A DNA stretch of 64,000 nucleotides, from the NCBI GenBank assembly GCA_964017185.1, contig OZ024874.1, positions 17,665,957 to 17,729,956 on the forward strand. Reading direction: 5' to 3'. The translations under genes were made by a program, and so were the position numbers. Below the pieces are notes generated by a model. That model was given only the letters and a program-made list of their open reading frames with translations, was not told the origin of the DNA and ran no database searches. Positions within the stretch are counted from its first letter, which is position 1, and each line of letters begins with the position of its first letter. Shown piece after piece: positions 12,031 through 27,200 of the stretch. The stretch is from Rugalucina vietnamica (lineage: Eukaryota; Mollusca; Bivalvia; Lucinida; Lucinidae).

Positions 12031-12079
12031 TATCATATTTGTTCCCATGAATACTTAAACCACTTCTAAATTAATAGTG

Positions 12080-12241
12080 CTAGCTTTTATTGCCCATTAA
12101 ATTTCTAAGTTTAGCTAGATTCTGTTTGGTTGTGTCATCGTTTGGTTTGAGTTCTAAGGCTCTTCTATAACTTCTCTCTGCTTCCTTCAGTTTACCGTTC
12201 ACGTGGTACATGGCACCAAGGTTCATGTGAGCAGTTGCCTC
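12080..12241 (-). CDS. TMTC2: TMTC2 exon 12 (stop codon)
   Basis: Residues 785-837 plus TAG. Contains HMNLGAMYHVNGKLKEAERS, YRRALELKPND, and a short basic end LAKLRNLMGNKS. Acceptor CCTTGCAG. It matches the last TPR and the NLRKLW region of vertebrate TMTC2. A Mi-A MITE (11796-12030) sits 50 bp past the stop, probably inside the 3' UTR. I could not fix a poly(A) site. Confidence 0.95.
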   Translation of the reverse strand, partial: EATAHMNLGAMYHVNGKLKEAERSYRRALELKPNDDTTKQNLAKLRNLMGNKS

Positions 12242-15200
12242 CTGCAAGGATAGGGTCATATAAACACTGGTGACTTTTTATATTCATTTTTACATATACC
12301 TTTTATGCCCTCCACTTAAATTGTTTGTTTATTACTACTGGTGCTGACTTCCATGGTCAACAGCTAAGGTCATGTCTGAATGGTCATGCATTCAAGTGGC
12401 TAGTTACCAGTACTGAGTGCATAAATTTCTTTCACCACTAACTGACAAATGGACTTCTTGAATCAGAGGAAAATGGCCATAGAAATACTTTATGACCAAA
12501 TCCTCATGTAAGACATGTGCTGGATGCAAGGATTAGAAATCGGACACTCTACCGGTTGAGCTTTTGTGCCCACTCATTGAAAATTATGTACATTGCCCGG
12601 TGTATGCAATGATATGGACTTAGGAATAAATGGCAAGTTTCAATAAGTAACCAGTGTAATCCTCCAAATAATCAACATATTTTTTTTTAAATATTGAAAG
12701 GGTCTAGACATGGTTTGCCCAGTTTTTAGTATAACACTGTTGGATTCAAGACTTTCCCAGTACTGAAATAATCAGTCTTTTTTAAACAATCTTAAGGGCC
12801 ATGCTTTTCTTAAATTGGTAAGTTTTCCCAATAATGCAGCTCAATTTAAGACTTTAGCCATTACTCACATTAGGCCTGATCTGTGAAGCTCTAACAAACA
12901 ATTTTTCTGCTTCCTTGTTGTCTGGTATCTGTCGTAAGATGTTGGCGGCATTAAAAACCAGCTCAAAGTTGTCCGGGAACTCCTTGATGTATCTCTTGTA
13001 CATCTCTGCTGATTCTTTTAGTCGTCCTGTCTCCCCTAGAAACTGAGCTGAAAATAAGCATTGCAAAATTATTATGACTCTGTTCCTTAGTCACTGATTT
13101 TCATTCTGTACCACAAAGTCATGATTTTTTTGCAAATGTGTACAAAAGGTACTACAATGACATTATTCTAGCAGGAGTCTTTAGAAATCTTGCAAAGTGG
13201 TTTATCATTTTGATAGATAATGTCCCTTGTATTAAATTGCATCTAAATTTTACCTATGCGAAACAAAGGTTCCTTTGTTTTCCCTACAAAGATAGTAGAT
13301 CTACTATCCCTCTTCTACTTATAATCTAAAATTGCAAGCCTCTAGCCTTTTTCTGTGACTGTACAAGCCAGTTTTTGTCAGGAAACCCAAAAGACCGGTT
13401 TTCTCGTGATGCGGCTCATTTTGCATCATTGTCTATCAACAGAATTCACCATAATGCTGTCCTACAGAGACGTCATGTTCATCTATGTCTTTGGCTTTCA
13501 GAAACCAGGCCTCGGCTTCTCTTGGCTGGCCCTATGGTAACAATGGAAAAGCAACAGATAAGATTGCATGGAAATACAAAACAAGATTTGTTTTTAGATG
13601 AAAACAACAACAGCAACAAAACAACAACAGAACAACAACAGATTAAGTTTCTTAATGATGTTTACAAGAAAACATGATCTGAAACTCAGCAGTTGTAAGA
13701 CCAAGCCATAGATATATCATGATAAAATCAAAGGTGTAACCAGAAAATTTCAAGATATACGCACAAAGAGAAAAAAACAGTCAAATTTGCATCTCAAAAT
13801 GACAAAAAGGCCATGTTATTAGCTACTTTGAAATTTTTACATTACGCACATGTACTGTGAGTTTAGGGGAGTACGCCTACGAAAATGATTTTGGGACCAG
13901 ATTAGATGAGACCTTTTGCGGATTTTTTTGTTGTTGTCTGTCTTGTAAATAGAAGTAAGTTAATAAACACAGAGCCTATCCAGCAAATCTCACTATTTAT
14001 TGGATGACTCAAGCAAGTACATGTAAATACTAAAGGCTACTTTTAGCATGTTATTAGCATAAGAGTTTTGCAAGAGAGAAATGTGCAGAAACAGAATCGG
14101 ACTTCACTGATTTACTGAAGCTTAAAATGTTCAGATAGATGATCATTCATACCTTTTTAGCATACAGTTTTGCTAAAGTGAGATGTGCAGGGACATGGTC
14201 TGACTTCACCTTCAGAGCCTCTTTGTACCAGTGTTCTGCCTCCTCCAGCCTATTCAAGGCAGCAAAGACTTCACCTGTCAATGAGATAGGGTATGAGAGA
14301 ATCTGCTTTTTAGATAAGAAAGACACAGATTAGCTGTGTGGCAACTTTGCCATGCTGGGACATGGTCTGACTTCACCTTCAGAGCCTCTCGGTACCAATG
14401 TTCTGCCTCCTCCAGTCTGTTCAGGGCAGCAAAGACTTCACCTGTCAATGAGATAGGGTATGAGAGAATCTGCTTTTTAGATAACAAAGACACAAGTTAG
14501 CTGTGTGGCAACTTTGCCATGCTGGGACATGGCCTGACTTCACCTACAGAGCCTCTCGGTACCAATGTTCTGCCTCCTCCAGTCTGTTCAGGGCAGCAAA
14601 GACTTCACCTGTCAATGAGATAGGGTATGAGAGAATCTGCTTTTTAGATAACAAAGACACAAGTTAGCTGTGTGGCAACTTTGCCATGCTGGGACATGGC
14701 CTGACTTCACCTACAGAGCCTCTCGGTACCAATGTTCTGCCTCCTTCAGTCTGTTCAGGGCAGCAAAGACTTCACCTGTCAATGAGATAGGGTATGAGAG
14801 AATCTGCTTTTTAGATAACAAAGACACAAGTTAGCTGTGTGGCAACTTTGCCATGCTGGGACATGGCCTGACTTCACCTACAGAGCCTCTCGGTACCAAT
14901 GTTCTGCCTCCTCCAGTCTGTTCAGGGCAGCAAAGACTTCACCTGTCAATGAGATAGGGTATGAGAGAATCTGCTTTTTAGATAACAAAGACACAAGTTA
15001 GCTGTGTGGCAACTTTGCCATGCTGGGACATGGCCTGACTTCACCTACAGAGCCTCTCGGTACCAATGTTCTGCCTCCTCCAGTCTGTTCAGGGCAGCAA
15101 AGACTTCACCTGTCAATGAGATAGGGTGTGAGAGAATCTGCTTTTTAGATAACCAAGACACAGATCAGCTGTGTGGCAACTTTGCCATGCTGGGACATGG

Positions 15201-18200
15201 TCTGACTTCACCTACAGAGCCTCTCGGTACCAATGTTCTGCCTCCTCCAGTCTGTTCAGGGCAGCAAACAGTTCACCTGTCAAAGGAGATATGATGATAG
15301 CGGTGTTTTATGTCCTACTCAACAGATAAGGTCATATAAAGACAGGACCTGAGTTCAAAGTCTCATCTAAAAGACTGGAAAGCCCAGGCTTGAACTTGTG
15401 ATGCCCAACCTAGGTTACAGGGCAAGTTGCTTATCCACTATGCCACACCAGGCTTGTATGATGTGAAAAAATTGTTAGAAAACAAAAGAAACAATGATCA
15501 GAAGCACAGTAACTGTGCAGATTATCAGCACACTTCGCTTTGCAGCACACATAGTGGACCTACTAATTGCTAAGTCTAAAATTTCAAGCCTATGGCCATC
15601 CTGCCCCAGAAACGATGGGTTCAGAACCGTTGGTCAGATGGTTTTCTTGTGAAGCAGCTCAGATTATGACTTTAAATCACTCAATATTGCATTGATTGAT
15701 AGCGTGGCTGACAGAAGGAAAGCCTCAATTGTTGGTCATGCAGAAGATTATGAATCACAAGCTGAATTTCAGAATTTTGAAATTACAGACTTGCAAGCTC
15801 CTAGGCACACGATCATGATAAAAGCTGTTTTATGCATAAACATAGTTTGATTAGCAACAGTGGCTAGCTGCCTACATAGTATAACACTGCTTACTCCTAA
15901 GACTCTTTATTTTATGACTCTAGCTGATCTTTAAAACTGCGTAGGATGACCAAGTCTGAACACCTACCATACATATTATAGAGACTCTGTGAGGAATAAT
16001 GGTCTGGCTTTCTTTCCAAGGCTTTCTCAAATACAGCTAAGGCTTCCTGTAAATAAGAGAGGAATTGCACTTACAATTACGTTCACATCCTGATGATAAT
16101 GGTTGCGAGCTAAAGGGGGTTGTTACTGACTGTAGGCTAATAGTGTGTTCACTTATTATGAAGGGTTCACTTTTTCCCTTTGATTTTTTGTTTTGACAAA
16201 AATATTTCTTGGACAATCAAAAGTTGATATCCAAGAGATGAAGTATAGAATTGAAATGGGGAGTGATCCTTATCAAATTTTGAGTAGTGTATATCAAACC
16301 TGGTGCCTGAAGTTTTCATTGAGCAGTCTACCCAGGTTGTAGAGGCATGAGATCTTGGTGCTGTCATGGAGACGAGGGTCCTTGAGCCCGGACGTGTCGA
16401 GGTCAGCACAGTGGCGATAAATCTAGGAGATAATTTAAACACAAGCTTTTGTTTAAAACTGCTTCAATGATATGAGAGCACATGACAACACATCAAAAAC
16501 AAGCATGTTTTGATTTCATCACAGATTAAAAGCTATATAAAACAGATTGTTTTATTTTTGTCTGTTTCTTTCTTTTTTTTCTCTTTCCTTCTTTATTTTT
16601 TCAGTTTCTTTATTTCTTTTTTTTTCTTTAAAAAATGCTTGTGGCAAAATTCATATTTCATGGGCACGTAAATCTACTGGGAACCAACCTTTTCAGCTTC
16701 CTGTTTGTAGCCCAGATCAGCCTGCAATATACCCAGGTTCAGGTGGGCCACTGAAACAAATATAATATTTTATACATGTATGAACACCAAATAATTCGCA
16801 TATGAAACATTAACCCCATATGCCTAATTTCTTCACCTTTGGGACATAGGCACATAGTATAATATACCAGATGAGATGCCACAAAAATGTGGAGTATCAT
16901 CTTGGGCCATATTGTTGGCTGTAGAAGAATTTTTTTGAAAATGAAAAATATGGAAAATTATTCCTGAAGATCATAAAAATATAGAAAGCCCGCTCAATTG
17001 ATGAGTGGATAACAGTTTAACATTAATACTCCAAAACAATACAGTAGATAGGCCGCATCATGAGAAAACCAAAATTTTGCATATGTGAAAACAAAGGCAC
17101 ATATCAGCTTCACAGTAACTGCGAAGCTGATCAGAGCCTTTGTTTTTGCTACATCAATAGTACAATTCATCTACTTTCTAAATCTAAAATTTCCATACTC
17201 TACCCGTCTTCTGTGCTTGTACAGCTCGGTTTGTGTCGGACCATGGCTGAAACCCCGAATACCGGTTTTCTCGTGTCGCCACTAAACATAACTTACTCGA
17301 GAGTCTAGGTCTGAAGTTGATGGCATTCCTGTAACTTTGTACAGCCTCATCATATCTTTTCTGGTCTTGTAGCAATATGGCTCTGTATGGAAAAGATTCA
17401 AAATTTAGTCACCCATGGCACATCATATGGTATTTTACACCAGTTTTGTCCCTAGAACATCTAAGTATGTTTACAATGGTTTACATATGTAACATGCATC
17501 ATCATTTTGAGCCGCCTCATGGGAAAACCAACAATCTGCATAGGCGAAAACAAAGACGCAGATCAGCTTCGTGGTAACCGCGAAGCTGATCAGCGCCTTT
17601 GTTTTCGCTACAAGGATAGTACACTTCCTCTTCTTCTTAAATCCGAAATTTCAAGCTTCTAATTATCTTCTGTGATTGTACAGGCCTGTTTGTGTCGGAC
17701 CTAGTCCGAAACCACATTGTTGGTTTTCCCACGAGGTGGCTCATTTATATTTTGGATCTGCTTACTTCAGAATTAATGGGTTTCTCTTCGTTTTAGTTTG
17801 TGCTAATTCGAAAGAAATTTTATCCGGCATTTCTGAGACAACTTCAAAAAAGTTTAAATTTATCAAAATGTTCGCTTCGCAAAACGTTGTTGTTGGTCCA
17901 ACACGAAATAACTGATTGAGTGCATTTTCAAAATCACCTGCAAAAATTATTCCCAAAATATCATCAAAAAGTTTTTGTTTGCTTGTTTGACAATGTTTGT
18001 AAATTGTTTGCATTGAGGTTTAACATCCCATTCAACAATTTTTAGTCAAGCTGTGACAGAGCCACCTCAGTGACCTGGGTTTTAACCAGCACACTGGAGA
18101 GTTACTGTAACTTGCATAAGGACACAACATGGTGCCGCCAGTAGGGACGGAACCCAGGACCTCTATATTCCTAGTTTGGTGCTATACTGCACCACACTCC

Positions 18201-21200
18201 CCCATTAAAAAGTTTTGCTTTTTAAATGTCTAAGACATGACACTTACAAGTTATAATGTACATCGGCCATGTTTCCTCTCTCTTTCAGAGCATTTCTATA
18301 TGCTTCTTCTGCCTCCACCTTCTTATTCTGAGAATTGAAAATGTTTGCCAGGTTGCCCCATGCTGAAATACAATACAAATATAAATGAGCCGCATCATGA
18401 GAAAACCATCATTTTGCATATGCCACAACAAAGGAAAAGATCGGCTTCAAAGTAACTGCTAAGCCGATCAGCACATTTGTTTTCGCTACACGGATAGTAC
18501 CATTCTTTTCTTTCTAAATCTAAAATTTCCAGCCTCGAGCCATCTTCTGTGCTTGTACAGCTCAGTTTGTGTCAGACCTATTTGTTTTCTCATGACAGGA
18601 CTCAAATCATTTTAATCTGAAAGATGGGTAATTCTGCAAATTTTACTTTTTTGTCATCTGCTTGTTTTTCTTTATTTATTTATCAAAGTACTAACAGAGG
18701 TAAAGTCTAATCATGATCTTGTTTTTAACATTTTCATTTACCCAGTTTGTAACTGCATTTGCAACTGCTGAAGACACAGATTTGATGGCTCATAACAAGC
18801 TGAGGCTATCTAAATCATTCATGGCTTCGAATTTTACACACAACAAACTATAAACATTTTTGACAACTTTTGTTTTCATTTTGGAGCATTAAGGCTTTAT
18901 CATGTTCTACAATTTTACGTATTTGATGCTTTGGTTACTTTCCTTTTGGAGATGAGTGTTCATAATTGTGACATCTCCTGGTCATTGCTTATATTCACAT
19001 ATTTAAATGAGCCGCATCATGAGAAAATGGGATTTTGCCTATGCCAAACCAAAGACAAAGATCAGCTATGTGATAGTGTCTTCTCTATCAGGATAGTACA
19101 ATCACTTTTCTTCTAAATTCCGAAATTTCAAGCTCCTATATATAGCCATCTTCGGTGACAGTACAGACAGGTTTGTGTCAGACCTGGTTGGAAATCCCAA
19201 AGAACGGTTTTCTCGCGCGCCTCAACTAAAATGGTCTCTTGCAACGCCCTTATATACATGTACCTTTGGCTGGATTAACTGCAACCCCAGATCTGTAGAG
19301 ATTTTCTTCTGTGGACCAGTCTCTGTTTCTTGACACAGTCTTCAGTCCATTGAGCATGAGCAGTGACACAATTGCCATGACGACGACCTTCTGTCTCCAA
19401 GGTGAATCATTCTGATACTTTCTGTACAATACATGAGCACCATGTCCAACTAACAGGCAAAAGCCCATACTAGGAATGTATAAAACTCTTTCTGCTATCA
19501 CAAATCCGACATAGAAAAATACATTTGTTGCGGGTATAAATGGAAAGACAATTATTGCAATGGATAAAATCAAAATATCAATGGAATGTGGAGAATTTGA
19601 ACTGATATCACTATTATTATGAGAAGATGAAGAACTCTGCCTTTGGAATATCTTGGTTTTGTTCGTGGAATGTTTTGAAGACATAAAAGAGGAATGTCCG
19701 TTTCCATTCATATATGGCTTACTATCAGAAATGTCTTTTGAGTGATGAATATAACTTAAAATATAATATGCTAAATATCCTAATATTGCGTAAAATGATA
19801 TTGAAAATAAATTTCTTAAGTCTGAGACACTCTCGACTAGCGGAATAGCATTCATTGACCAATCAAAACTCAATATCCTTGGGCACAACAACATCCAGAA
19901 ATTTAACGCTGGAAGAAGAAAGTAGGTCATTCCCCTTGTTAAAAAGCTGTCAGAGTCTGACGCTGGATTGTCTGACGGAGCGAACTCAGGTGGTTTATTG
20001 CCCATGAAGTAAACACGGAATCCAACTAGACATATGCCAAGGAGACCTAACAGGAACACACCTTCCATAGCTTGTCTTGAATTCTTCTGAAAGTAGAATA
20101 GATTGAAATCTTCAGTCATTTCAACAAAAAAGGACAGGAGTGTTACTTGTGTAATTCACCGAAAGCCTTGTCATATATATGAGCCGCGTCATGAGATAAC
20201 CGGATTTTTGCCTATGAGAAACCAAAGACACAGAACAGCTGTGCTGTAAGTGTACAGCTGATCAGCGCCTTTGTTTTCACTACAAGGATAGTACAATTCC
20301 TCTTCTTCCTAAATCTGCAACTTCAAGCTTATATTCATCTTCTGTGGCTGCACAGGCCGGATTGTGTCAGACCTGGTCGGAAACCTCAAAGACCAGTTTT
20401 CTCATGTCGCGGCTCATATGTGAGTACATTTGTAACATGATCCAGGACAATAATTTTTGTTCATGCTCAGCTCTGAGCATCAACTTCAAACATTAAAATA
20501 AGTACCGGTACCAGAATACCCAGAAACTTTGAGATTCAAGGGCTAAATCAGTTCCAGCAATTATTGTTGGCCTTTTAACATTGACGAGCAGGATAAATAT
20601 CATGCTTGGCTGAACTAGTCATGCTGTGAAAAAATTTCTTAACTTTCCTTTAACTATTAAATGTTAAAACTATTTCATTTAAAAATGCACAAAACTCCCT
20701 TATTAAGAATGAATAAACATATTTAATGACAAAATGCATGCAGATTAAGATAAGATCAGCCTTTTAGCAAGAAAGTAATTTTCAAAAATTTAACCAAATG
20801 ATCCATATTGGGCTTATCAGCCCCTTTCTTGCTATTGCAACCACCAACATAAAATGTCAAATAACATAGCTTGTAGGTGAGCAAGTAATGCCAATTTTTG
20901 TATTATCTGGCAGGAAACTCCCTATTCTCAGAGACAGTGTGATTTTTTCGCTAGCGGGCTAACCTTGCTTTTAAAGCCACTAATTTTCCTATTTCATGAC
21001 AATCTAGAGGACATTTCAAAAGCTAATTAATCACTGACAGAAATAAAATGAAAATAGAATAAGCCTCCACACCAGACAAAAAAACATTATCTCCATTTAG
21101 AAGCCTGGGAGTAAAAGGATTTGGGGAGATACGAGGGGCAAGCAAAAAGTTCGTGGACTTTGTTAATAAAATCAAAAGTACTGATGCGATTTATCTAAAA

Positions 21201-24200
21201 TTATCGTATGTTTGCAGACAATTTAATATGAACTAAAGGGGAAAGTTTCAGACAAATCACTTGATAAACGTTGTTGTTATGACAATTTGTTTGATGGGTG
21301 TTAGCGCTACCCGGAGCACGCCAAGACGTTAACGTCATTTGACACCGGAATTTCTGTATACATTGGCCAAGTCAAAAGTTCCTATAAATACATTATTTCT
21401 CATTCGACTTCAAGCAAAGTTTCACAGCTTTATTCCCCATCTGTGCAGGATTAGAGTCGAGAGTTTAAGGCAAATCGATATAATTTTTTAGTTTTTATAA
21501 CAACTTCTGCAACAGCATTAGGATTATCTGGGGCATGCCATGCTGTTACGTTGTTTGACGTAGATTTTTTGCTTACTTGTTATTTTTAATAGCTATTTTT
21601 TGTGACTAACACTTTGTACATCACTGAACAATGTTGAATCATTAAGTTCTGATGTGTCTCTAGGCTCTAGCTGTTTATAACAAAATAAACGTTTCTGTAA
21701 GTTTTATTTTGGAAGTCTCACACAAATTTTATCAATATGCGAGTTTCCGCCATTAATCAGTAACATCATTTTTACTGAATTTTTGCTTAGACTTGCCTTC
21801 CAAAAAGTGTCGTTGTAGCGTTGTCTTTTGAATGTGAGGACTGAAATGTTACATTTCAAGACAAATTATATCATTTTCAATATTTGCATAATCAAAGGAG
21901 ATTTCGATAGGGCATTTTAAAATATTTTTATATTTATAAACATGTAAACAGAGATTTTACGGCGTGCTCCAGGGTAGCAAACCCCACGTGTTTGTCGATG
22001 TAATTTAACCAATCAAAAATAAGAGTCGACAAATAATATTTTGCATGAATATAGACAATAGACCATTATTACACTTGTGAAAATACGAAAACAATCGGAT
22101 GTCAATTATGAAGGTTATTAAGAAAGTCTTCAAACTTTTTGCTCGCCCCTCGTATACTGAACTATCAAATTTGTTTATTCAGTTTTACGTCCCTTTCAAG
22201 ATTATTTGAGCTCATATGAGCTGTACGTTGGGCAAAAACGAGAGAACCTTGAGAAAAACACCAGGCACACCCACAAGCAGAACTTGGTTTGTCTCACATA
22301 TGCCCCGTGTGGAGCTCGAACCCACATCAGACACAGCGGTGAAATGATCAAATTATTAAGCACAGTAATGAAATACTCCTCGGCCAATGGGTCAAAATTA
22401 CAAACAAGATTTTGTAATCAGACCCTGTGCATGCCTTTGCTGCCGGCATACCAAGCGCCAAGGCTCAAATATCTTTCATTAAACTTTATTTTCAACAATT
22501 AAGGATTTAATACAAGTCAATTATTTTCAATAAGAAATTTGATGTCTAAAACTGATATCAGAGCTGATATGCAATTATTAAATGCATGTCAAAATGAGAA
22601 AACATGTTTGGTGGCATTTTCGTCTAGGTTTTGGCCTGTTTTGGACTAAGCAACATTTTAGCTTGTAAATAGAAATGGTGCATCCGAGTATACTTTTTGA
22701 GTTCTATATATCTAGCGTCTATTTTCTTCTATGTAAATCAATGGTAAACAGTTAAAGTCATGTAAAAACTGTCAGTTATTCCAATAACACACTTCCTGGT
22801 ACCTCACAGTGGAAAATTATCAGTACTTAATGCACATTTCATTTGTCTTGAACTGACAACAGCTCTTCATGAGTCAGTGGAGGAATGGTTGTAAATATTA
22901 TCATAAGTGTAGTAAATCTTCACAAAAGAAATGTATCGGACCTGGAGATTGGGTCTGTTTAAATATCGGACACTGTAGTAGGCGCGGTGGCGTAGTGGTA
23001 GAACATCGGACTCAGAGTCGAGAGATCCTGGGTTTGATCCCCAAAGGCGGCACAACGTTGTGTTAATGAGCAAGGCACATTTACTCCCTACAGTACTGGT
23101 TAAACCCAAAAAGCATTGGCTCTGTCTCGACATGACTGAAAAATTGTTGACTGGGACATTATGCACCAGTCATTTGTAACCACTGCCCACCCCCCCCCCC
23201 CCACCTACGAGGAAGGGTGGGGGATAGCTGGGCTAAAGTGCGGGGCAATTACTTTTTGAGTGTCCTAGCAGTGCAGAGGAAATGACTGGGTTTTGACATT
23301 AGGATCCTTACCCCAGGGAGATTTTCTATTACTAAGGGCCGGGCAAAGAGCAAAGCTTTGACCTCCAGTTCGCCCCCTGGGGGTGGGGCTTATATCAGGG
23401 CACTGAAAGCTGAAAAGTCATAATCCCCGCCCTTCCCCGTAGGTGGGGGAGCAGTGGTTACAAATGACTGCTGCATTAAGCCTCAATACAAACAAACACT
23501 ATTGGACACTGTAGCTACGGTGCTATCAAGCTTGGTTTCTTATGAATTGGCCTAATATCATTGATAATGATTTTGTCATTCTCTTTCTCATAAATACATT
23601 ATAATAAAGCTTTCAGAAAACCACAGGCAATTAACTAACTGAAGGCTAACATACAAACTATAAAGCTCTATCTAAAAATGAAATCTAAACTTTAATGTGA
23701 TATGCACAAATCTTCACAAATAAGACCTAAATATACATCCCTACCACATATGTATTATAGATGCAATTAAAATTTCTCCCTCTAGTCAGAGGCAGGGGGT
23801 TGGGGGCGTCTGCTAACTAAATAAGATTTCTTTTTTTCCTCAGACTTTAAACCAGTGATAGGAGTGAAACCAGAGGACCAATGGTCCTGTAAATGCTCAC
23901 CTGAGATCTGCTTCATATACCAATAAACATATTTGAATATTATGGTATTTAACCCCAGTGCAGGGGCGCATGAAGCCCTTGGGCCATTTTCTTTTTCAGA
24001 ATAATCAATATTCTGTCCATTTGCCAATTTCCTGCTGATTTTCCCCTTCAAATAACATTTTAAAAGCAGATGAGCCCGTGGGGTCCATTTTTTTTTTCAG
24101 AATCATTAAATTTCAGTCCTACTGCCCTTTTCCTGCAAGACTCACTTAAAATGACATTTTAAAAGTTTTCCCCATTCAAATGCATTGACGACCTATGTTG

Positions 24201-27200
24201 ACCTTGCCATAAAATAGGTCAAGGTCACCACAGGGTCATGTTTTATATAAACATTGTAGTACTTGAGTCATCCATACTTCATGCAAAGTTTCGTTGAAAT
24301 CGGTTCACCTGTTAAGGAGAAGAAGATATTTTAAGGGTTTTTACCATATATGGGCATGGCGGCCATCTTGGTCATGTGACCTGGATTATTTATATACACA
24401 TTTGTTCCCACTTCCTATAGATGCTTCACATAAAATTTGGCTTTGATTGGCCGAGTAATTTCAAAGAAAAAAATCTTTGAAAAGAGTGTATGGACGACAG
24501 ACCAGCCAAGGTCAAGAGATGACCTTGACCTAAATTAATCATATACCTTCATCTAATCCATTAGTTGTTTGCATCTACCACTTTTCAGATCTCAGGCTGC
24601 AAAAGTTTTCACAAAATACCTAATTTCCACTTTTCCCATTATAAGTCTATGGAAACTTAAAGTTACCATAGCAACCAGAGTTCTTATCCGACTGGAATAA
24701 AAAACACAAATTATGTAGTGGCTACTGTCAGGAACATGTATACAAAGTACAGGATTCATCCACTTGACAGTTTCTGAGGAGAAGATTTTTGAATGTTTGT
24801 TTTTTTTTCAAAATTTTGCCCTTTATGGGGCCCCAGCAACCAATCAAAATAAAGGACTAGGACAAAACTCACAAGAAACGTCAAACACTACTCAATAAAC
24901 ATTTCTGCAAAAACAAAATTCAAATGTCTGCAATTTTAGCGGAAAAATAGCCGATTTCCACTTTTCCCATTATAAGTCTATGGAAACTTTAAGTTGCCAT
25001 AGCAACCAGAGTTCTTATCCGACTGGAATAAAAAACACAAATTATGTAGAGGCCACTGTCAGGAACATGTATACAAAGTATAGGCTTCATCCCCTTGACA
25101 GTTTCTGAGAAGAAGATTTTTGAATGTTTTTCGAAATTTTGCCCTATATGGGGCCCCTGCAACCAATCAAAATAAAGGATTAGGACAAAAGTCACATGAA
25201 GCGTAGAGGACTACTCAATAAACATTTCTGCAAAAACAAAATTCAAATATCTCCAACAAGACAGCAAAAACTGGCAATTTTCACTTTTTTCCATTATAAG
25301 TCTATGGGAAGCATAAGTCGCCATAGCAACCAGAGTTCTTATCCGATCAAAACAAAAAACATAATTATTCTTTCCCCCTACCTGTAGATAGTGTATGTGT
25401 AATATGAGAATAATCGGCCCAGCGGTTTCAGAGAAGAAGATCTTTGAAATTGTGGACGACGGACGACGGACGGACGGACGACGGACGGACGCCGGAGCAT
25501 GGGTATACTATAAGCTCACCTATTAGCCTTCGGCTCAGGTGAGCTAAAAAGTATGTGACACACGAGAAAAACTGGCATTTGGGTTTGGGACAAGATTTCT
25601 CATGTAAATACATGTATATATGAGCTGCATCATGAGAAAACCAACAATGTGGTTTCCGAACAGGTCTGACACATACTGGTCTGTGCAGTTTGGATTTAGA
25701 AAGCAGAGGAATTGTACTATACATGTTGCGAAAACAAAGGCGCTGATCAGCGAGAAGCTGATCTGCGTCTTTGTTTTCGCATATGACGATTGTTGGTTTT
25801 ATCATGACACGGCTCATAAATGATCTGTGTTTATCAAAAACACCCATGTCTGTCTCCGAAATTTGTAAACAAATGCATTCAAGCCGCATCATCAGAAAAC
25901 TGTGATTAAACCTGTCTCTGTATTTTTGTGTGAAATAAAGAAATAAACATTCTATGATTATAGTATTACAGTTCGTATCATAAATGCATACAAACCACCA
26001 GTTAGAAAATTCAAGGAGCTACACTGCAAGAATCTCTGTCACTGGGTGGGCTTGTCTTGAAAATCAGGCTTTTAATACAGACGGTAAAACAAAAGCTGAT
26101 TTTACACAATACAGTGTATCTGCGCATAAACCAAAAGCAGGCATTTAGTTGAACAGCTCATATGTTGAAGGGCCGTAACAACCCACTGCAGCATCACTGT
26201 CAAGCTTCTGCCCTTTGATACCATTAAGAGACAAATGGATAGACCCTAGGCACAGACCAATCCTTTAGCTTTATGAAAGCTTGTTGTTCATGCATGGACT
26301 TATCTAGCCTGTGTGGTCACGATGATCCGTCATTATAACATTATGACAGGCTTTTATCTTGTTTATACAAATACAGGGATCAACTTTCAATTTTATGATA
26401 ATATATGAGCCTGTGAGCCCCGTCGCTAGAAATGATCAAGGCACACTTTGCAAGGAAACTTACCAGGGCATACTAGTTCCAGCAGGACCCAGAGCAAATT
26501 CCCAAAAAACACTGCATAAGATGACCAGAGAACTAAACTATTTGATAGGAACACAGCTGATCAGTGTGTTTGCTTTTGTACATATGCAAAAATAAAAATT
26601 TCTAATGATGTGGCTCTGACTGGCTCATTTAAACAATACTTTTATCTTCTTATGCAATTGTCAAATCCATGTCTGAGATAAAATGCAATTTTAATATGAC
26701 AATATGTTACTCATGTGCATCTGGGGCTGCATCATGAGAAGACCTATCTACCAGGTTTCCAACAGGTCCAAAACACATCAGCTTGTACAGCTAAAAGTAG
26801 ATGATTAGAGACTAGATGTATCAGCAAAAGATGGCTACAGACTTGAAATTTCGCTAAAAAAAGTTTCATAAGCTTACTTGAAATTTCACTATTAAACAGT
26901 ATACATGTATGTTGTCTGAGAGGCTCAAAATTAGACAGAACATGATTGTATGAGAGGCTCGAAATTAAACAGAACATGATTGTATGAGAGGCTCGAAATT
27001 CCACCAGTGTGCAGAGGCTAAAAATTTCACAATCTTGATTGAGCAGCAGAAGAGGCTGGAAATTTCACCCTTTTGCACAGCCAAAGAAAATGCTTATTAG
27101 GCTTGAAATTTCACAATTTTGTGCAGCCAAAGAGATGGCTAGAGGATCAAAATTTGACCAGTTTGCACAGCCAAGTAAGATGGCTTGAGATTTCACAAGT

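Noticed and set aside
11689..12069. 126-codon plus-strand frame overlapping the TMTC2 3' region
   Set aside because: Lies mostly in a Mi-A copy; similar frames appear in other Mi-A copies, an effect of the hairpin sequence.
14278..15281. Mutually exclusive alternative exons of TMTC2
   Set aside because: The copies lack donors and five carry an in-frame TAG; they cannot replace exon 9 in a productive mRNA.
22980..23055. tRNA gene
   Set aside because: Boxes A and B are present, but the sequence continues into a conserved non-tRNA body shared with other copies, so it is a SINE head.
25428..25892. 154-codon minus-strand frame
   Set aside because: It crosses the Hel-1 end and a Mi-A copy; composition follows the repeats.
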